64,000 bases of DNA from Streptomyces sp. NA02950. GTDB lineage: Bacteria > Actinomycetota > Actinomycetes > Streptomycetales > Streptomycetaceae. Location of the stretch: NCBI RefSeq assembly GCF_013364155.1, contig NZ_CP054916.1:4275001-4339000 (forward strand), read 5' to 3'. The translations under genes and the position numbers were made by a program. Numbering within the stretch: the first letter of the stretch is position 1; every line of letters begins with the position of its first letter. Under the pieces are notes generated by a model. That model saw only the letters and a list, made by a program, of their open reading frames with translations. It was not told the origin of the DNA and made no database searches. Below are positions 1 through 7,797 of this stretch, piece after piece.

Positions 1-103
1 CCGTTCGCCACTAATCCCCGGCCGAAACCGGTTCATCGTTCGACTTGCATGTGTTAAGCACGCCGCCAGCGTTCGTCCTGAGCCAGGATCAAACTCTCCG
101 TGA
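1..103 (-). rRNA. rrs: 16S ribosomal RNA, 5' end (partial)
   Basis: Read on the minus strand, this is the conserved 5' end of actinobacterial 16S rRNA: TCACGGAGAGTTTGATCCTG at the start, then the GACGAACGCTGGCGGC block and the AAGTCGAACG signature. The mature 5' end is placed at about 103. The gene runs off the left edge, so only about 100 of roughly 1,500 nt are present. Confidence 0.97.
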
Positions 104-500
104 ATGCTTCCGGGATATCCCGGTCAACACTGCACGAGAGCGGAACCATCGGAGGAATAGTCCGACGGTTCACAGCGTCCTCGCTGTGTGTGTTTCTTCA
201 AAGGAACCTCGACCACATCGACGATGCGGACGGGGTATCAACATATCTGGCGTTGACTTTTGGCACGCTGTTGAGTTCTCAAGGAACGGACGCTTCCTTC
301 GAAACCGTTTCACCGGTTTCTCCGGGCTTCCCTTCGGTGTTTCCAACCTTACCAGATCCGTTTTCCGGTCCGTTTCCGAACCGCATTCCGTTTCCGGCCC
401 CCTGTTGGAGCGGGGTTTCGCGCCTTCCGGCGTGTTCACTACTTTAGCGGATTCCCCCCGATGCTCATAATCGAGCTTTCGAACCGAATTCCGGCATGCC
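104..500 (-). promoter_or_regulatory. rRNA operon leader and promoter region
   Basis: No protein gene is credible here. On the minus strand a -35-like TTATGA (465-470) and -10-like TAAAGT (441-446) are 18 bp apart. A second -10-like TAAGGT (346-351) lies in the same kind of context as other Streptomyces rrn promoters. Nearer the 16S gene is the TTGAGAACTCAACAGCGTGC block, common to actinobacterial pre-rRNA leaders, where antitermination and RNase III processing elements are expected. Several promoters in series are usual for Streptomyces rrn operons; exact start sites cannot be read from sequence. Confidence 0.75.
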
Positions 501-647
501 GAAATTCATCCCGAGGAGGGGCCGTGCAGTAGTGGTTTGCCGCCGGTGCGGCTCGAGTGCGTACCGGAGAACCGTTACGGCTCCGTGGCAGCTCGGAGAA
601 CATTACGGATCGCGCATGGCAGTGTCAACCCGTGTCGGCCGAATGCC

Positions 648-1199
648 TCAGTCGAGGTCGTTCAGCCGTCCCCCGGCGTCGGGTTGGTCCTCCTCCACCC
701 GGCGCAGCACCCGCGTCAGCATCTCGCCGAGGGCGCCGCGTTCCTCGCTGGAGAGGTCCTGGAGCAGGTCCTCCTCGAAGACCGTCGCGCGGCGCATCGC
801 CTCGAGCCACTTCTCCCGGCCGTCGGCGGTCAGCTCGACGATGACCCGGACCCGATTGCTCTCATCACGCTCACGGGTGACAAGCCCTTCATTCACCATG
901 CGGTCGATCCGGTGGGTCATGGCGGCGGGGGTGAGCCCGAGTCGCTTGGCCAGGTCGCCGGGGCCGAGCTGGTACGGCGCGCCGGAGAGGACGAGGGCCT
1001 TGAGGACCTCCCACTCGGCGTTGGTGATGCCGAGGGTCGCGGACTGGCGGCCGTAGGCCACGTTCATCCGCCGGGTGAGCCGGCTGAGGGCGCTGACCAC
1101 CTGCTCCACCTGCGGGTCCAGGTCGTGGAATTCGCGCTGGTAGGCCGCGATCTGCTCGTCGAGGCTCAGCAGGTCGTCCTGGTCGGGGGTCTCAGGCAT
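648..1199 (-). CDS. MarR-family transcriptional regulator
   Basis: A 183-residue winged-helix regulator. The central part (about residues 60-130) has the MarR layout: recognition helix GDLAKRLGLTPAAMTHRID, then the wing with ESNRVRVIVELTADG. The start at 1199 (MPETPDQ) is chosen over one 29 codons upstream because a good -10 (CATACT) ends 7 nt before this ATG, implying a leaderless transcript and placing the longer start in promoter DNA. It is divergent from an MFS transporter, the classical MarR/efflux arrangement, so repression of itself and the transporter is likely. The ligand is unknown. Confidence 0.9.
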   Translation of the reverse strand: MPETPDQDDLLSLDEQIAAYQREFHDLDPQVEQVVSALSRLTRRMNVAYGRQSATLGITNAEWEVLKALVLSGAPYQLGPGDLAKRLGLTPAAMTHRIDRMVNEGLVTRERDESNRVRVIVELTADGREKWLEAMRRATVFEEDLLQDLSSEERGALGEMLTRVLRRVEEDQPDAGGRLNDLD

Positions 1200-1206
1200 G
1201 CCGCGC

Positions 1207-1235
1207 AGTATGACACGAAACTCATTGGCGCCGAA
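1207..1235 (-). promoter_or_regulatory. Promoter of the MarR gene (leaderless)
   Basis: On the minus strand, TTCGGC (1230-1235) and CATACT (1207-1212) are separated by 17 bp, with the ATG 7 nt beyond the -10. No ribosome-binding site lies between them. The predicted transcription start therefore coincides with the start codon. Confidence 0.5.
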
Positions 1236-1258
1236 GTCCTTCGTTGTGTACTCTTCAC

Positions 1259-1279
1259 CTTCGAAGTTTAGGTTCAAAG
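1259..1279. promoter_or_regulatory. Candidate MarR operator (inverted repeat)
   Basis: CTTCGAA-N7-TTCAAAG is an imperfect inverted repeat (one mismatch) in the divergent MarR/MFS intergenic region, just upstream of the MarR promoter. Its size and position suit a MarR dimer site. The assignment is inferred from position and symmetry only. Confidence 0.4.
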
Positions 1280-1359
1280 TCTTCATGCTTCGACTGTCCG
1301 GACTTCATCCCTGTTCATCGACACCCCTGGGCCCCGTGGGCCCTCTTCGACCTAGGTAG

Positions 1360-2691
1360 GTGAGTGTGACCACCGCGATGGGCGCAGCGCTGCGCCGGAT
1401 CCAGCTGGGCAACGCGCTGAGCGCGTTCGGCAACGGCTTCACTGTTCCGTTCCTCTTCGTCTATGTGGCGCAGGTGCGGGACCTCGGCGCGAATACGGCG
1501 GGCCTGGTGCTCGCCACGTTCGCGGTGGCCGCGCTTGTTGTGCTGCCCTTCACCGGTCGGGTGATCGACCGGCGGGGGCCGCTGCCCGTTGCCGTCGTGG
1601 GTGCGGTCGCCGCCGCCGTCGGATCGATGGGGCTCGGCCTGGCCTCGAGCGAGCCGCTGGTCATCGCCGCGGCCGGAGTGCTCGGCGCGGGTATGGCGGT
1701 CATCCAGCCCGCGCTGGCCACGCTGATCGTGTGGTGCTCGACGACGGTCACCCGCTCGCGCGCGTTCGCCACGCAGTTCTTCCTCAGCAACCTCGGCCTC
1801 GGGGTCGGCGGGTTGTTCGGCGGGCTCCTGGTGGACACCTCCTCGCCGTCCAGCTTCGTGCGGCTCTTCGCGATCGACGCGGCGATGTTCCTGGTGCTGG
1901 GCGCGGCGGTCGCCACGGTGCGGCTGGCGAAGGCGCCGGTCTTCGCGGATGCGGTTCCTAGGAACGAGAGCGTGGACGCCCGGGGCGGCTGGCGCGCCCT
2001 GCTCCGCGACCGCGCCATGGTGCAGCTCTGTGTGCTGGGCTTCGTGATGTTCTTCGCCTGCTACGGGCAGTTCGAGTCCGGGCTGTCGGCGTTCGCGGTC
2101 GAGGTCGCGCATGTCTCGCCCGCGATGCTGGGTGTCGCGCTGGCCGCGAACACGGCGGCCATCGTGCTGGCGCAGTTCGTGGTGCTCAGGCTGGTCGAGC
2201 GGCGCCGTCGCAGCCGGGTGATCGCGCTGGTCGGCCTGGTGTGGACGGCCGCGTGGGTCGTCGCGGGGGCCGCCGGGCTGGTCCCGGGGAGCCAGGTGCT
2301 GGGCACCGCCGCGATCATCTCGGCGTACGCGCTCTTCGGGCTCGGTGAGTCGATGCTGTCGCCCACGGTCGCCCCGCTGGTCGCGGATCTGGCACCGCCG
2401 TCCCTGATCGGGCAGTACAACTCCGCGTTCTCGCTGGTGAAACAGCTCGCGCTGGCGGTCGGTCCGGCGGTCGGCGGGCTGCTGGCCGGTGCCGGTCTGT
2501 ACGGGGCGTACATCGCGTCACTGATCGTCTGCTCGCTCGGTGTCACGGTGCTCGGTCTGCGGCTGGGCCGCGGGCTCACGGCCCGGCAGGACAATCCGCT
2601 GCGGGTCGTCGCCGGTGCCTCGGTGCCCGCGCCCCGTAAGGAGTCGGCGGAGCCCAAGGAGCCGTCGGAGACGGTGACCACCGCGGCCTGA
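1360..2691 (+). CDS. MFS transporter (drug-efflux type)
   Basis: A 443-residue integral membrane protein with about 12 hydrophobic segments and a typical MFS first half: GNALSAFGNGFTVPF in TM1, then TGRVIDRRGPLPV as the motif-A loop between TM2 and TM3. A hydrophilic central loop (about residues 195-215) separates the halves, and the last 40 residues form a polar cytoplasmic tail. It starts at a GTG with a weak AGGTAG upstream; a second GTG two codons later is possible. Divergence from MarR suggests drug or metabolite export; the substrate is unknown. Confidence 0.92.
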   Translation: MSVTTAMGAALRRIQLGNALSAFGNGFTVPFLFVYVAQVRDLGANTAGLVLATFAVAALVVLPFTGRVIDRRGPLPVAVVGAVAAAVGSMGLGLASSEPLVIAAAGVLGAGMAVIQPALATLIVWCSTTVTRSRAFATQFFLSNLGLGVGGLFGGLLVDTSSPSSFVRLFAIDAAMFLVLGAAVATVRLAKAPVFADAVPRNESVDARGGWRALLRDRAMVQLCVLGFVMFFACYGQFESGLSAFAVEVAHVSPAMLGVALAANTAAIVLAQFVVLRLVERRRRSRVIALVGLVWTAAWVVAGAAGLVPGSQVLGTAAIISAYALFGLGESMLSPTVAPLVADLAPPSLIGQYNSAFSLVKQLALAVGPAVGGLLAGAGLYGAYIASLIVCSLGVTVLGLRLGRGLTARQDNPLRVVAGASVPAPRKESAEPKEPSETVTTAA

Positions 2692-2732
2692 GGCGCTCAG
2701 CCGCGGCCGTGACCCCGATATCGCCCTCGTGG

Positions 2733-2771
2733 TCGCCCTGGTGGCAGTGGTACCGCTCGCCACCAGGGCGA
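2733..2771. terminator. Bidirectional terminator hairpin
   Basis: TCGCCCTGGTGGC and GCCACCAGGGCGA form a perfect 13-bp stem, and the 13-nt spacer is itself nearly palindromic. It lies between the convergent MFS gene and SpoIIE phosphatase gene. There is no U-run, as is usual in Streptomyces. Confidence 0.85.
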
Positions 2772-2805
2772 TGTTGTCGGCTGATCCGCTCGCCCTTGCG
2801 TCGCG

Positions 2806-4716
2806 CTAACCCGCCGGAAGGGCGAATTCGCACCACACCGCCTTACCGCCGCCCGGGGTGCGGCGGCAGCCCCAGGACGAGGCGATGGTCGCGACGATCG
2901 AGATCCCACGCCCGGCCTCGTCCACCGGTTCGGCCCGGCGGCGGCGCGGCAGATGCTCATCGCCGTCCGTCACCTCGATGATCAGGCGGCGGTCGGTGCG
3001 GCGCAGCCGCAGCCGCATCGGGGGCGTGCCGTGCTGGAGGGAGTTGGCGACCAGCTCGCTGACGGCCAGGACGCCCAGGTCGCGCAGCTCGGTGGGGAAG
3101 CGCCAGCTGGCCAGGACGCCCGAGGCGAAGGCGCGGGCGCGCGGTGCGGCTTCCACCCCGCCGAGCAGATCCAGCGCCGCGTTGTGGAAGAGCTCCGCGT
3201 CATGGCCGGTGCGGGCGGGGTGCTGGAGGACCAGCACGGCCACGTCGTCGTCGTGCTCCGCGGTGATGCCCAGCGCCCGGATCAGCCGGTCGCACATCAC
3301 CTGGGGCGAGCCGGTCGCCCCCGCGAAGACCCGCTCGAGCGCGGCCACACCGTCGTAGATGTCCTTGTCGCGGCGCTCGACCAGGCCGTCGGTGTAGAGA
3401 ACGGCGCCGGCACCGGGGCCGAACGGGACGGAGCCGGAGGTGTGCAGCCAGCCTCCGGTGCCGAGCGGCGGGCCGGTCGGTTCGGCGGCGCGGCGCACGG
3501 TGCCGTCCGGGTCGCGGACCAGGATCGGCAGATGGCCCGCGGAGGCGTAGACGAGACGGCCCTCGTTGGGGTCGTGGACGGCGTAGACGCAGGTGGCGAT
3601 CTGGTTGGCGTCGATCTCGGCGGCCAGGCCGTCGAGCAGTTGCAGCACTTCGTGCGGGGGCAGGTCCAGCCGGGCGTAGGCCCGGACGGCGGTGCGCAGC
3701 TGGCCCATGACGGCGGCGGCCCGCACACCGCGGCCCATGACATCGCCGATGACCAGCGCGGTGCGCCCGGCGCCGAGGGTGATGACGTCGTACCAGTCGC
3801 CGCCCACGGCGGCTTCGGTGCCGCCCGGCTGGTAGGTGGCGGCGATCCTGAGGTCGTCGGGCTGCTCCAGCTCCTGGGGCAGCAGGCTGCGCTGGAGGGT
3901 GACGGCGGCCTCGCGCTGGAGTCGCTCACTGGCGCGCAGCCGCTCGGCGGCCTCGACCTGGTCGGTGACGTCCGCGCCGAAGACGAGCACACCGCGGACG
4001 GGGGCGGTGGTCTCCGGGGCGGGGGTGTCGGCGTCGGGTCGGACCGTCGCCGCCGTGTCGTCGGTCGCCGCGGTCACGGTCGGCTGGGCGGCGGGCGCCC
4101 GGTCGGGGGCGGCCGGCGCCGGGAGCGCCATCTCGATCGGGGAGCAGGTGAAGGTGTAGTAGCCGTGGCGGGACCGTCCGCCGCCCGCGGCCGGCGCCTC
4201 CGGCTCGGAGCCCGGTGCGGTGCCGGGCCCGGCCCCGGGCCCGGAATCGGCCGCGGACACCCGCCGGGACTTGACCGTACGGGGCTTGCCGCTGCGCAGG
4301 ACCTGGTCCATGAGCGGCAGCAGTCCCAGCTCGCTCAGCTCCGGCAGGGCCTGACGGGCGGGTGTGCCGGGCGGGCGGCGGCCGAAAAGGTCGGCATAGG
4401 CGTCGTTGGTGTAGGCGATGCGGTGGTCAGGGCCGTAGACGACCGCGACCAGGGCCGGGACCTGGCCGAGGACATCGTGGACGGACAGCCCGTCGAGGGT
4501 CGGGACGGCGGCGGGGGCCTCGGCCTCCGGGGCGGCCACCGCCGCGGGGGCCGCTGCGCCGCGCGCCGCGGGATCGGCGCGCTCGCCCCGGGCCGCGGGG
4601 ACGGAGCCGCCGCCCGATGCGGGCGCGGGCTGCGGACGCCGCGCGCCGCGGTCGGCGCGCGAGCCGATGCGTCGCTGGGTTCGGGGGAGCCGGGCGCTCC
4701 AGCGCGTGAAGTTCAC
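2806..4716 (-). CDS. PAS / SpoIIE phosphatase / HATPase regulatory protein
   Basis: A 636-residue soluble signalling protein. After a low-complexity Ala/Pro-rich N-terminus comes a PAS domain (about 85-135, with VVYGPDHRIAYTNDAYADLFG-like sequence). A SpoIIE/PP2C phosphatase domain follows (about 300-510; GGDWYDV and GDVMGRG carry the metal-binding Asp residues, then YTDGLVERRD). The C-terminus is a GHKL ATPase like RsbW (about 530-636; ELVANSLQHG N-box, DEAGRGISI G-box). Such fusions combine a PP2C that dephosphorylates anti-anti-sigma factors with an anti-sigma-type kinase, so a partner-switching role is likely. GTG start with GAGG nine nt upstream. Confidence 0.9.
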   Translation of the reverse strand: MNFTRWSARLPRTQRRIGSRADRGARRPQPAPASGGGSVPAARGERADPAARGAAAPAAVAAPEAEAPAAVPTLDGLSVHDVLGQVPALVAVVYGPDHRIAYTNDAYADLFGRRPPGTPARQALPELSELGLLPLMDQVLRSGKPRTVKSRRVSAADSGPGAGPGTAPGSEPEAPAAGGGRSRHGYYTFTCSPIEMALPAPAAPDRAPAAQPTVTAATDDTAATVRPDADTPAPETTAPVRGVLVFGADVTDQVEAAERLRASERLQREAAVTLQRSLLPQELEQPDDLRIAATYQPGGTEAAVGGDWYDVITLGAGRTALVIGDVMGRGVRAAAVMGQLRTAVRAYARLDLPPHEVLQLLDGLAAEIDANQIATCVYAVHDPNEGRLVYASAGHLPILVRDPDGTVRRAAEPTGPPLGTGGWLHTSGSVPFGPGAGAVLYTDGLVERRDKDIYDGVAALERVFAGATGSPQVMCDRLIRALGITAEHDDDVAVLVLQHPARTGHDAELFHNAALDLLGGVEAAPRARAFASGVLASWRFPTELRDLGVLAVSELVANSLQHGTPPMRLRLRRTDRRLIIEVTDGDEHLPRRRRAEPVDEAGRGISIVATIASSWGCRRTPGGGKAVWCEFALPAG

Positions 4717-4950
4717 TGCGGATTACCTCGCGGGGTGGTGGCTGAGCAGCGCGCCGGCGCGGGATCGGGGAGATGGGTGCGGATACGGGGGACGGCCCCC
4801 GGGGGAATGCAGCAAACTTCCGAATCCTCGCGATTGTCACTCTTTGCAGATACGAGCCCACCCATGGTCACACGTCCAGTGTGGCCGACCGGACTGACAT
4901 CCGTCAGACGCCGATCGTGGGAGGGGAGTTCCCGGCTCCGCTCGCGGGGA

Positions 4951-6306
4951 TCAACTGGCTTCGGGATGGCGACCGGTGTCCGCGGCGAGTTTGAACTCGG
5001 CGCGCGGGTTCTCCAGCGACCCGAGCGAGACGATCTCCCGTTTGAACAGCCCCGACAGGATCCACTCGGCCAGGACGCGTGCCTTACGGTTGAAGGTCGG
5101 CACTCGGCTGAGGTGGTAGACGCGGTGCATGAACCAGGCCGGATACCCCTTCAGCTTCCGTCCGTAGACATGCGCGACACCTCTGTGGAGGCCCAGGGAG
5201 GCCACCGAGCCGACGTACTTGTGCGCGTAGTCCTGGAGCGGCCTGCCGTGCATCGAGGCGATGAGGTTCTCGGCGAGGACCTTGGTCTGGCGGACGGCGT
5301 GCTGCGCGTTGGGCGCGCATTCGGTGCCGGGCTCCTCCGCCGTACGGTCCGGGACGGCCGCGGCGTCCCCGGCCGCCCACGCGTGCTCCACGCCGTCCAC
5401 CTGGAGCGCCGCCGTGCACTTGAGGCGGCCGCGCATGTTCCGCGGCAGATCGGTGGAGGCCAGGATCGGATGCGGTTTGACGCCCGCGGTCCACACCAGG
5501 GTGCGGGTGGGGAAGCGTGAGCCGTCGCTCAGGACGGCGACACGGTTCTCGCAGGAGTCGAGCCGGGTCTCCAGGCGTACGTCGATGTTGCGGCTGCGCA
5601 GCTCGCGCACGGCGTACTGGCCCATCTCCTCACCGACCTCGGGGAGGATCCGTCCGGTGGCCTCCACCAGGATCCATTTCAGGTCCTCGGGCGCGATGTT
5701 GTGGTAGTAGCGGACGGCGAACCGGGCCATGTCCTCCAGCTCGCCGAGCGCCTCGACGCCCGCGTACCCGCCGCCGACGAACACGAAGGTCAGCGCCGCG
5801 TCGCGGATGTCGGGATCCCGGGTCGAGGAGGCGATGTCCAGTTGTTCGAGCACGTGGTTGCGCAGCCCGATGGCCTCCTCGACGGTCTTGAAGCCGATGC
5901 CGAACTCGGCGAGGCCGGGGACCGGGAGGGTGCGGGAGACGGAGCCGGGGGCGAGGACCAGCTCGTCGTAGTGGATCTCGATCGAGCCGGTGCCCTCCTC
6001 CTCGGTGGCGAGGGTTCTGACGGTCGCCGTGCGTTTGCCGTGATGGATCGCGGTGGCCTCGCCGATGACGACCTTGCACTCGGGCAGGACGCGGCGCAGC
6101 GGCACCACGACATGGCGCGGGGAGATGGACCCGGCCGCCGCTTCGGGGAGGAACGGCTGATAGGTCATGTACGGCTCGGGGTCGACCACGATGACCTGTA
6201 CGTCGCCTTGCCTCAGCTCTCGCTTCAGCTTCCGCTGGAGGCGCAGCGCGGTGTACATCCCGACGTAGCCACCGCCGACAACGAGAATGCGCGCAGGTTC
6301 CTTCAC
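4951..6306 (-). CDS. NAD(P)/FAD-dependent oxidoreductase, type II NADH dehydrogenase-like
   Basis: About 451 residues from the chosen start. An FAD Rossmann motif sits at the N-terminus (ILVVGGGYVGMYTAL) and a second dinucleotide fold in the middle (TFVFVGGGYAGVEALGEL). The ATG-type FAD motif is WAAGDAAAVPD, and YMTYQPFLPEAAAGSISPRH is the isoalloxazine-side signature of NDH-2. NDH-2 enzymes pass electrons from NADH to quinones at the membrane without pumping protons. The start is uncertain: the GTG at 6306 puts the flavin motif near residue 8, but the frame stays open to 6429 with other GTGs at 6342 and 6321, and no ideal ribosome site decides. Confidence 0.85.
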   Translation of the reverse strand: MKEPARILVVGGGYVGMYTALRLQRKLKRELRQGDVQVIVVDPEPYMTYQPFLPEAAAGSISPRHVVVPLRRVLPECKVVIGEATAIHHGKRTATVRTLATEEEGTGSIEIHYDELVLAPGSVSRTLPVPGLAEFGIGFKTVEEAIGLRNHVLEQLDIASSTRDPDIRDAALTFVFVGGGYAGVEALGELEDMARFAVRYYHNIAPEDLKWILVEATGRILPEVGEEMGQYAVRELRSRNIDVRLETRLDSCENRVAVLSDGSRFPTRTLVWTAGVKPHPILASTDLPRNMRGRLKCTAALQVDGVEHAWAAGDAAAVPDRTAEEPGTECAPNAQHAVRQTKVLAENLIASMHGRPLQDYAHKYVGSVASLGLHRGVAHVYGRKLKGYPAWFMHRVYHLSRVPTFNRKARVLAEWILSGLFKREIVSLGSLENPRAEFKLAADTGRHPEAS

Positions 6307-6627
6307 CCTCCCATGAGGCACGCACAGCCGCAGTTTGTCCACAGCCCCGACGAATTGTGTGACCGCAGGGCGTGGCGCGACCGGAGGCCGGGATTCGCCT
6401 GGACGTGCGAAAGGTACGCAGGTCAGCACGGGGGCGCAGGGCGGGGAGCGGACGGAATGGCGGGAAATGGCACGCGACTGCTCCGACTGGGGGGCGGTCT
6501 GTCCGGACCTACCCCCTTCTTTCTTGACCTGGGCTCAACTATGTTCGTACTTCGTCGGGGTTGTGACTGCCCCGGCAGTCTGGGCGGGGAGTCTCCGGGG
6601 GGAGACGTCATTACCGGGGGATCACTT
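6307..6627. other. Intergenic region between divergent genes, no gene seen
   Basis: This separates the divergent oxidoreductase and TetR genes. A TTGACC at about 6524 may be part of a promoter, but I could not match it to a convincing -10. It presumably holds both promoters and any TetR operator. No other gene is supported. Confidence 0.4.
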
Positions 6628-7365
6628 ATGCACCTTCAGGGTTCGTCATGGTCCGCAGCCGTCGCTTCTTCGGACGGGAACGGGGGCCGGAGCACTCCGC
6701 TGCGCGTGGACGCGCAGCGCAATCTCGAGCATGTTCTACGCGCGGCGCGCGAGGTCTTCGGGGAGCTGGGGTACGGGGCTCCGATGGAGGACGTGGCACG
6801 GCGGGCGCGGGTCGGGGTGGGCACCGTCTACCGGCGGTTCCCCAGCAAGGACGTGCTCGTGCGCCGGATAGCCGAGGAGGAGACGGCCCGGCTCACGGAC
6901 CAGGCCCGCTCGGCGCTGGGGCAGGAGAACGAGCCGTGGTCCGCGCTGGCCCGGTTCCTGCGCACATCGGTGGCGTCCGGCGCGGGCCGGCTGCTGCCGC
7001 CGCAGGTGCTGCGGGTCGGGGTCGATGTGGAGGCCGAGATCCGGGTGCCGCAGCAGCGGCAGGCGGCTTTAGCCACCACGGCGGCCCCGACGGCCCAGCC
7101 GGAGCTGCGGCTGGTCGAGCAACCGCCCGCACCGCAGGACGAGCCGGACGACGCGGGAGCGGCGGCGCTGCTCGAGGTCGTCGGGCAGCTGGTGGAGCGG
7201 GCACGGGCCGCGGGCGAGCTGCGCCCGGATGTGACGGTCGCGGATGTGCTGCTGGTCATCGCCACGGCGGCGCCCTCGTTGCCGGACGCGGCGCACCAGG
7301 CCGCGGCGTCGGCACGACTGCTGGACATCCTGCTGGACGGACTGCGGTCACGCCCCGCCGGATGA
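6628..7365 (+). CDS. TetR-family transcriptional regulator
   Basis: A 245-residue regulator. The N-terminal HTH (about residues 28-75) matches TetR closely: HVLRAAREVFGELGYGAPMEDVARRARVG with GVGTVYRRFPSKDVLV following. The C-terminal half is a divergent ligand domain with an Ala/Pro-rich linker. The ATG at 6628 is chosen because GGGGG stands 7 nt upstream; the frame is open further left but only as a shadow of the opposite-strand gene. The ligand is unknown. Confidence 0.88.
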   Translation: MHLQGSSWSAAVASSDGNGGRSTPLRVDAQRNLEHVLRAAREVFGELGYGAPMEDVARRARVGVGTVYRRFPSKDVLVRRIAEEETARLTDQARSALGQENEPWSALARFLRTSVASGAGRLLPPQVLRVGVDVEAEIRVPQQRQAALATTAAPTAQPELRLVEQPPAPQDEPDDAGAAALLEVVGQLVERARAAGELRPDVTVADVLLVIATAAPSLPDAAHQAAASARLLDILLDGLRSRPAG

Positions 7366-7443
7366 GGTGACGTTGGCGCCGCCCGGTGTACGCGGGGCGG
7401 CGTGGGCCACGCCGGGTCCATCAGGCGTATGACGTCCATCGGG

Positions 7444-7480
7444 CGTAGACGGCCGGGCGAGCGGTGCCCGGCCGTCTACG
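7444..7480. terminator. Terminator hairpin after the TetR gene
   Basis: A perfect 15-bp stem (CGTAGACGGCCGGGC / GCCCGGCCGTCTACG) with a 7-nt loop lies 79 nt beyond the TetR stop. The following 7481-7797 contains no supported gene; it separates this terminator from the end of the opposite-strand regulator. Confidence 0.85.
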
Positions 7481-7797
7481 GAGCGGCGTGCCGCGGCGTC
7501 GTTCGGCCGGGGGCCCGCGTTGGTCTCCCGTCTGTTTCTGCCTGCCGTGGATGTGCGGGCTGCGGTGTGCGGCGTGTGGCCGCGTCCGGCGGGGGCGTGA
7601 CGGTTCCGGCGGTCGGGGGCCCGCACGGTCTCGCGTTCGCCCATGGGTCGTTCGCCCATAGGTTTCGGGTTCGTGCGCCACGCCTTCCCCGTACGGGTGA
7701 ACGTACGCCTGCGTCGTCCGGGATTCATTTGTCGCCTTTCGACGCCTGGGGGCGCAGCGACCGGCGGTGTTCGGGCGCTGGCCGAGGCGTGCGTGTC

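Noticed and set aside
5701..6627. Long plus-strand reading frame upstream of the TetR gene
   Set aside because: It is antisense to the flavoprotein gene; ribosome site and HTH position place the TetR start at 6628.
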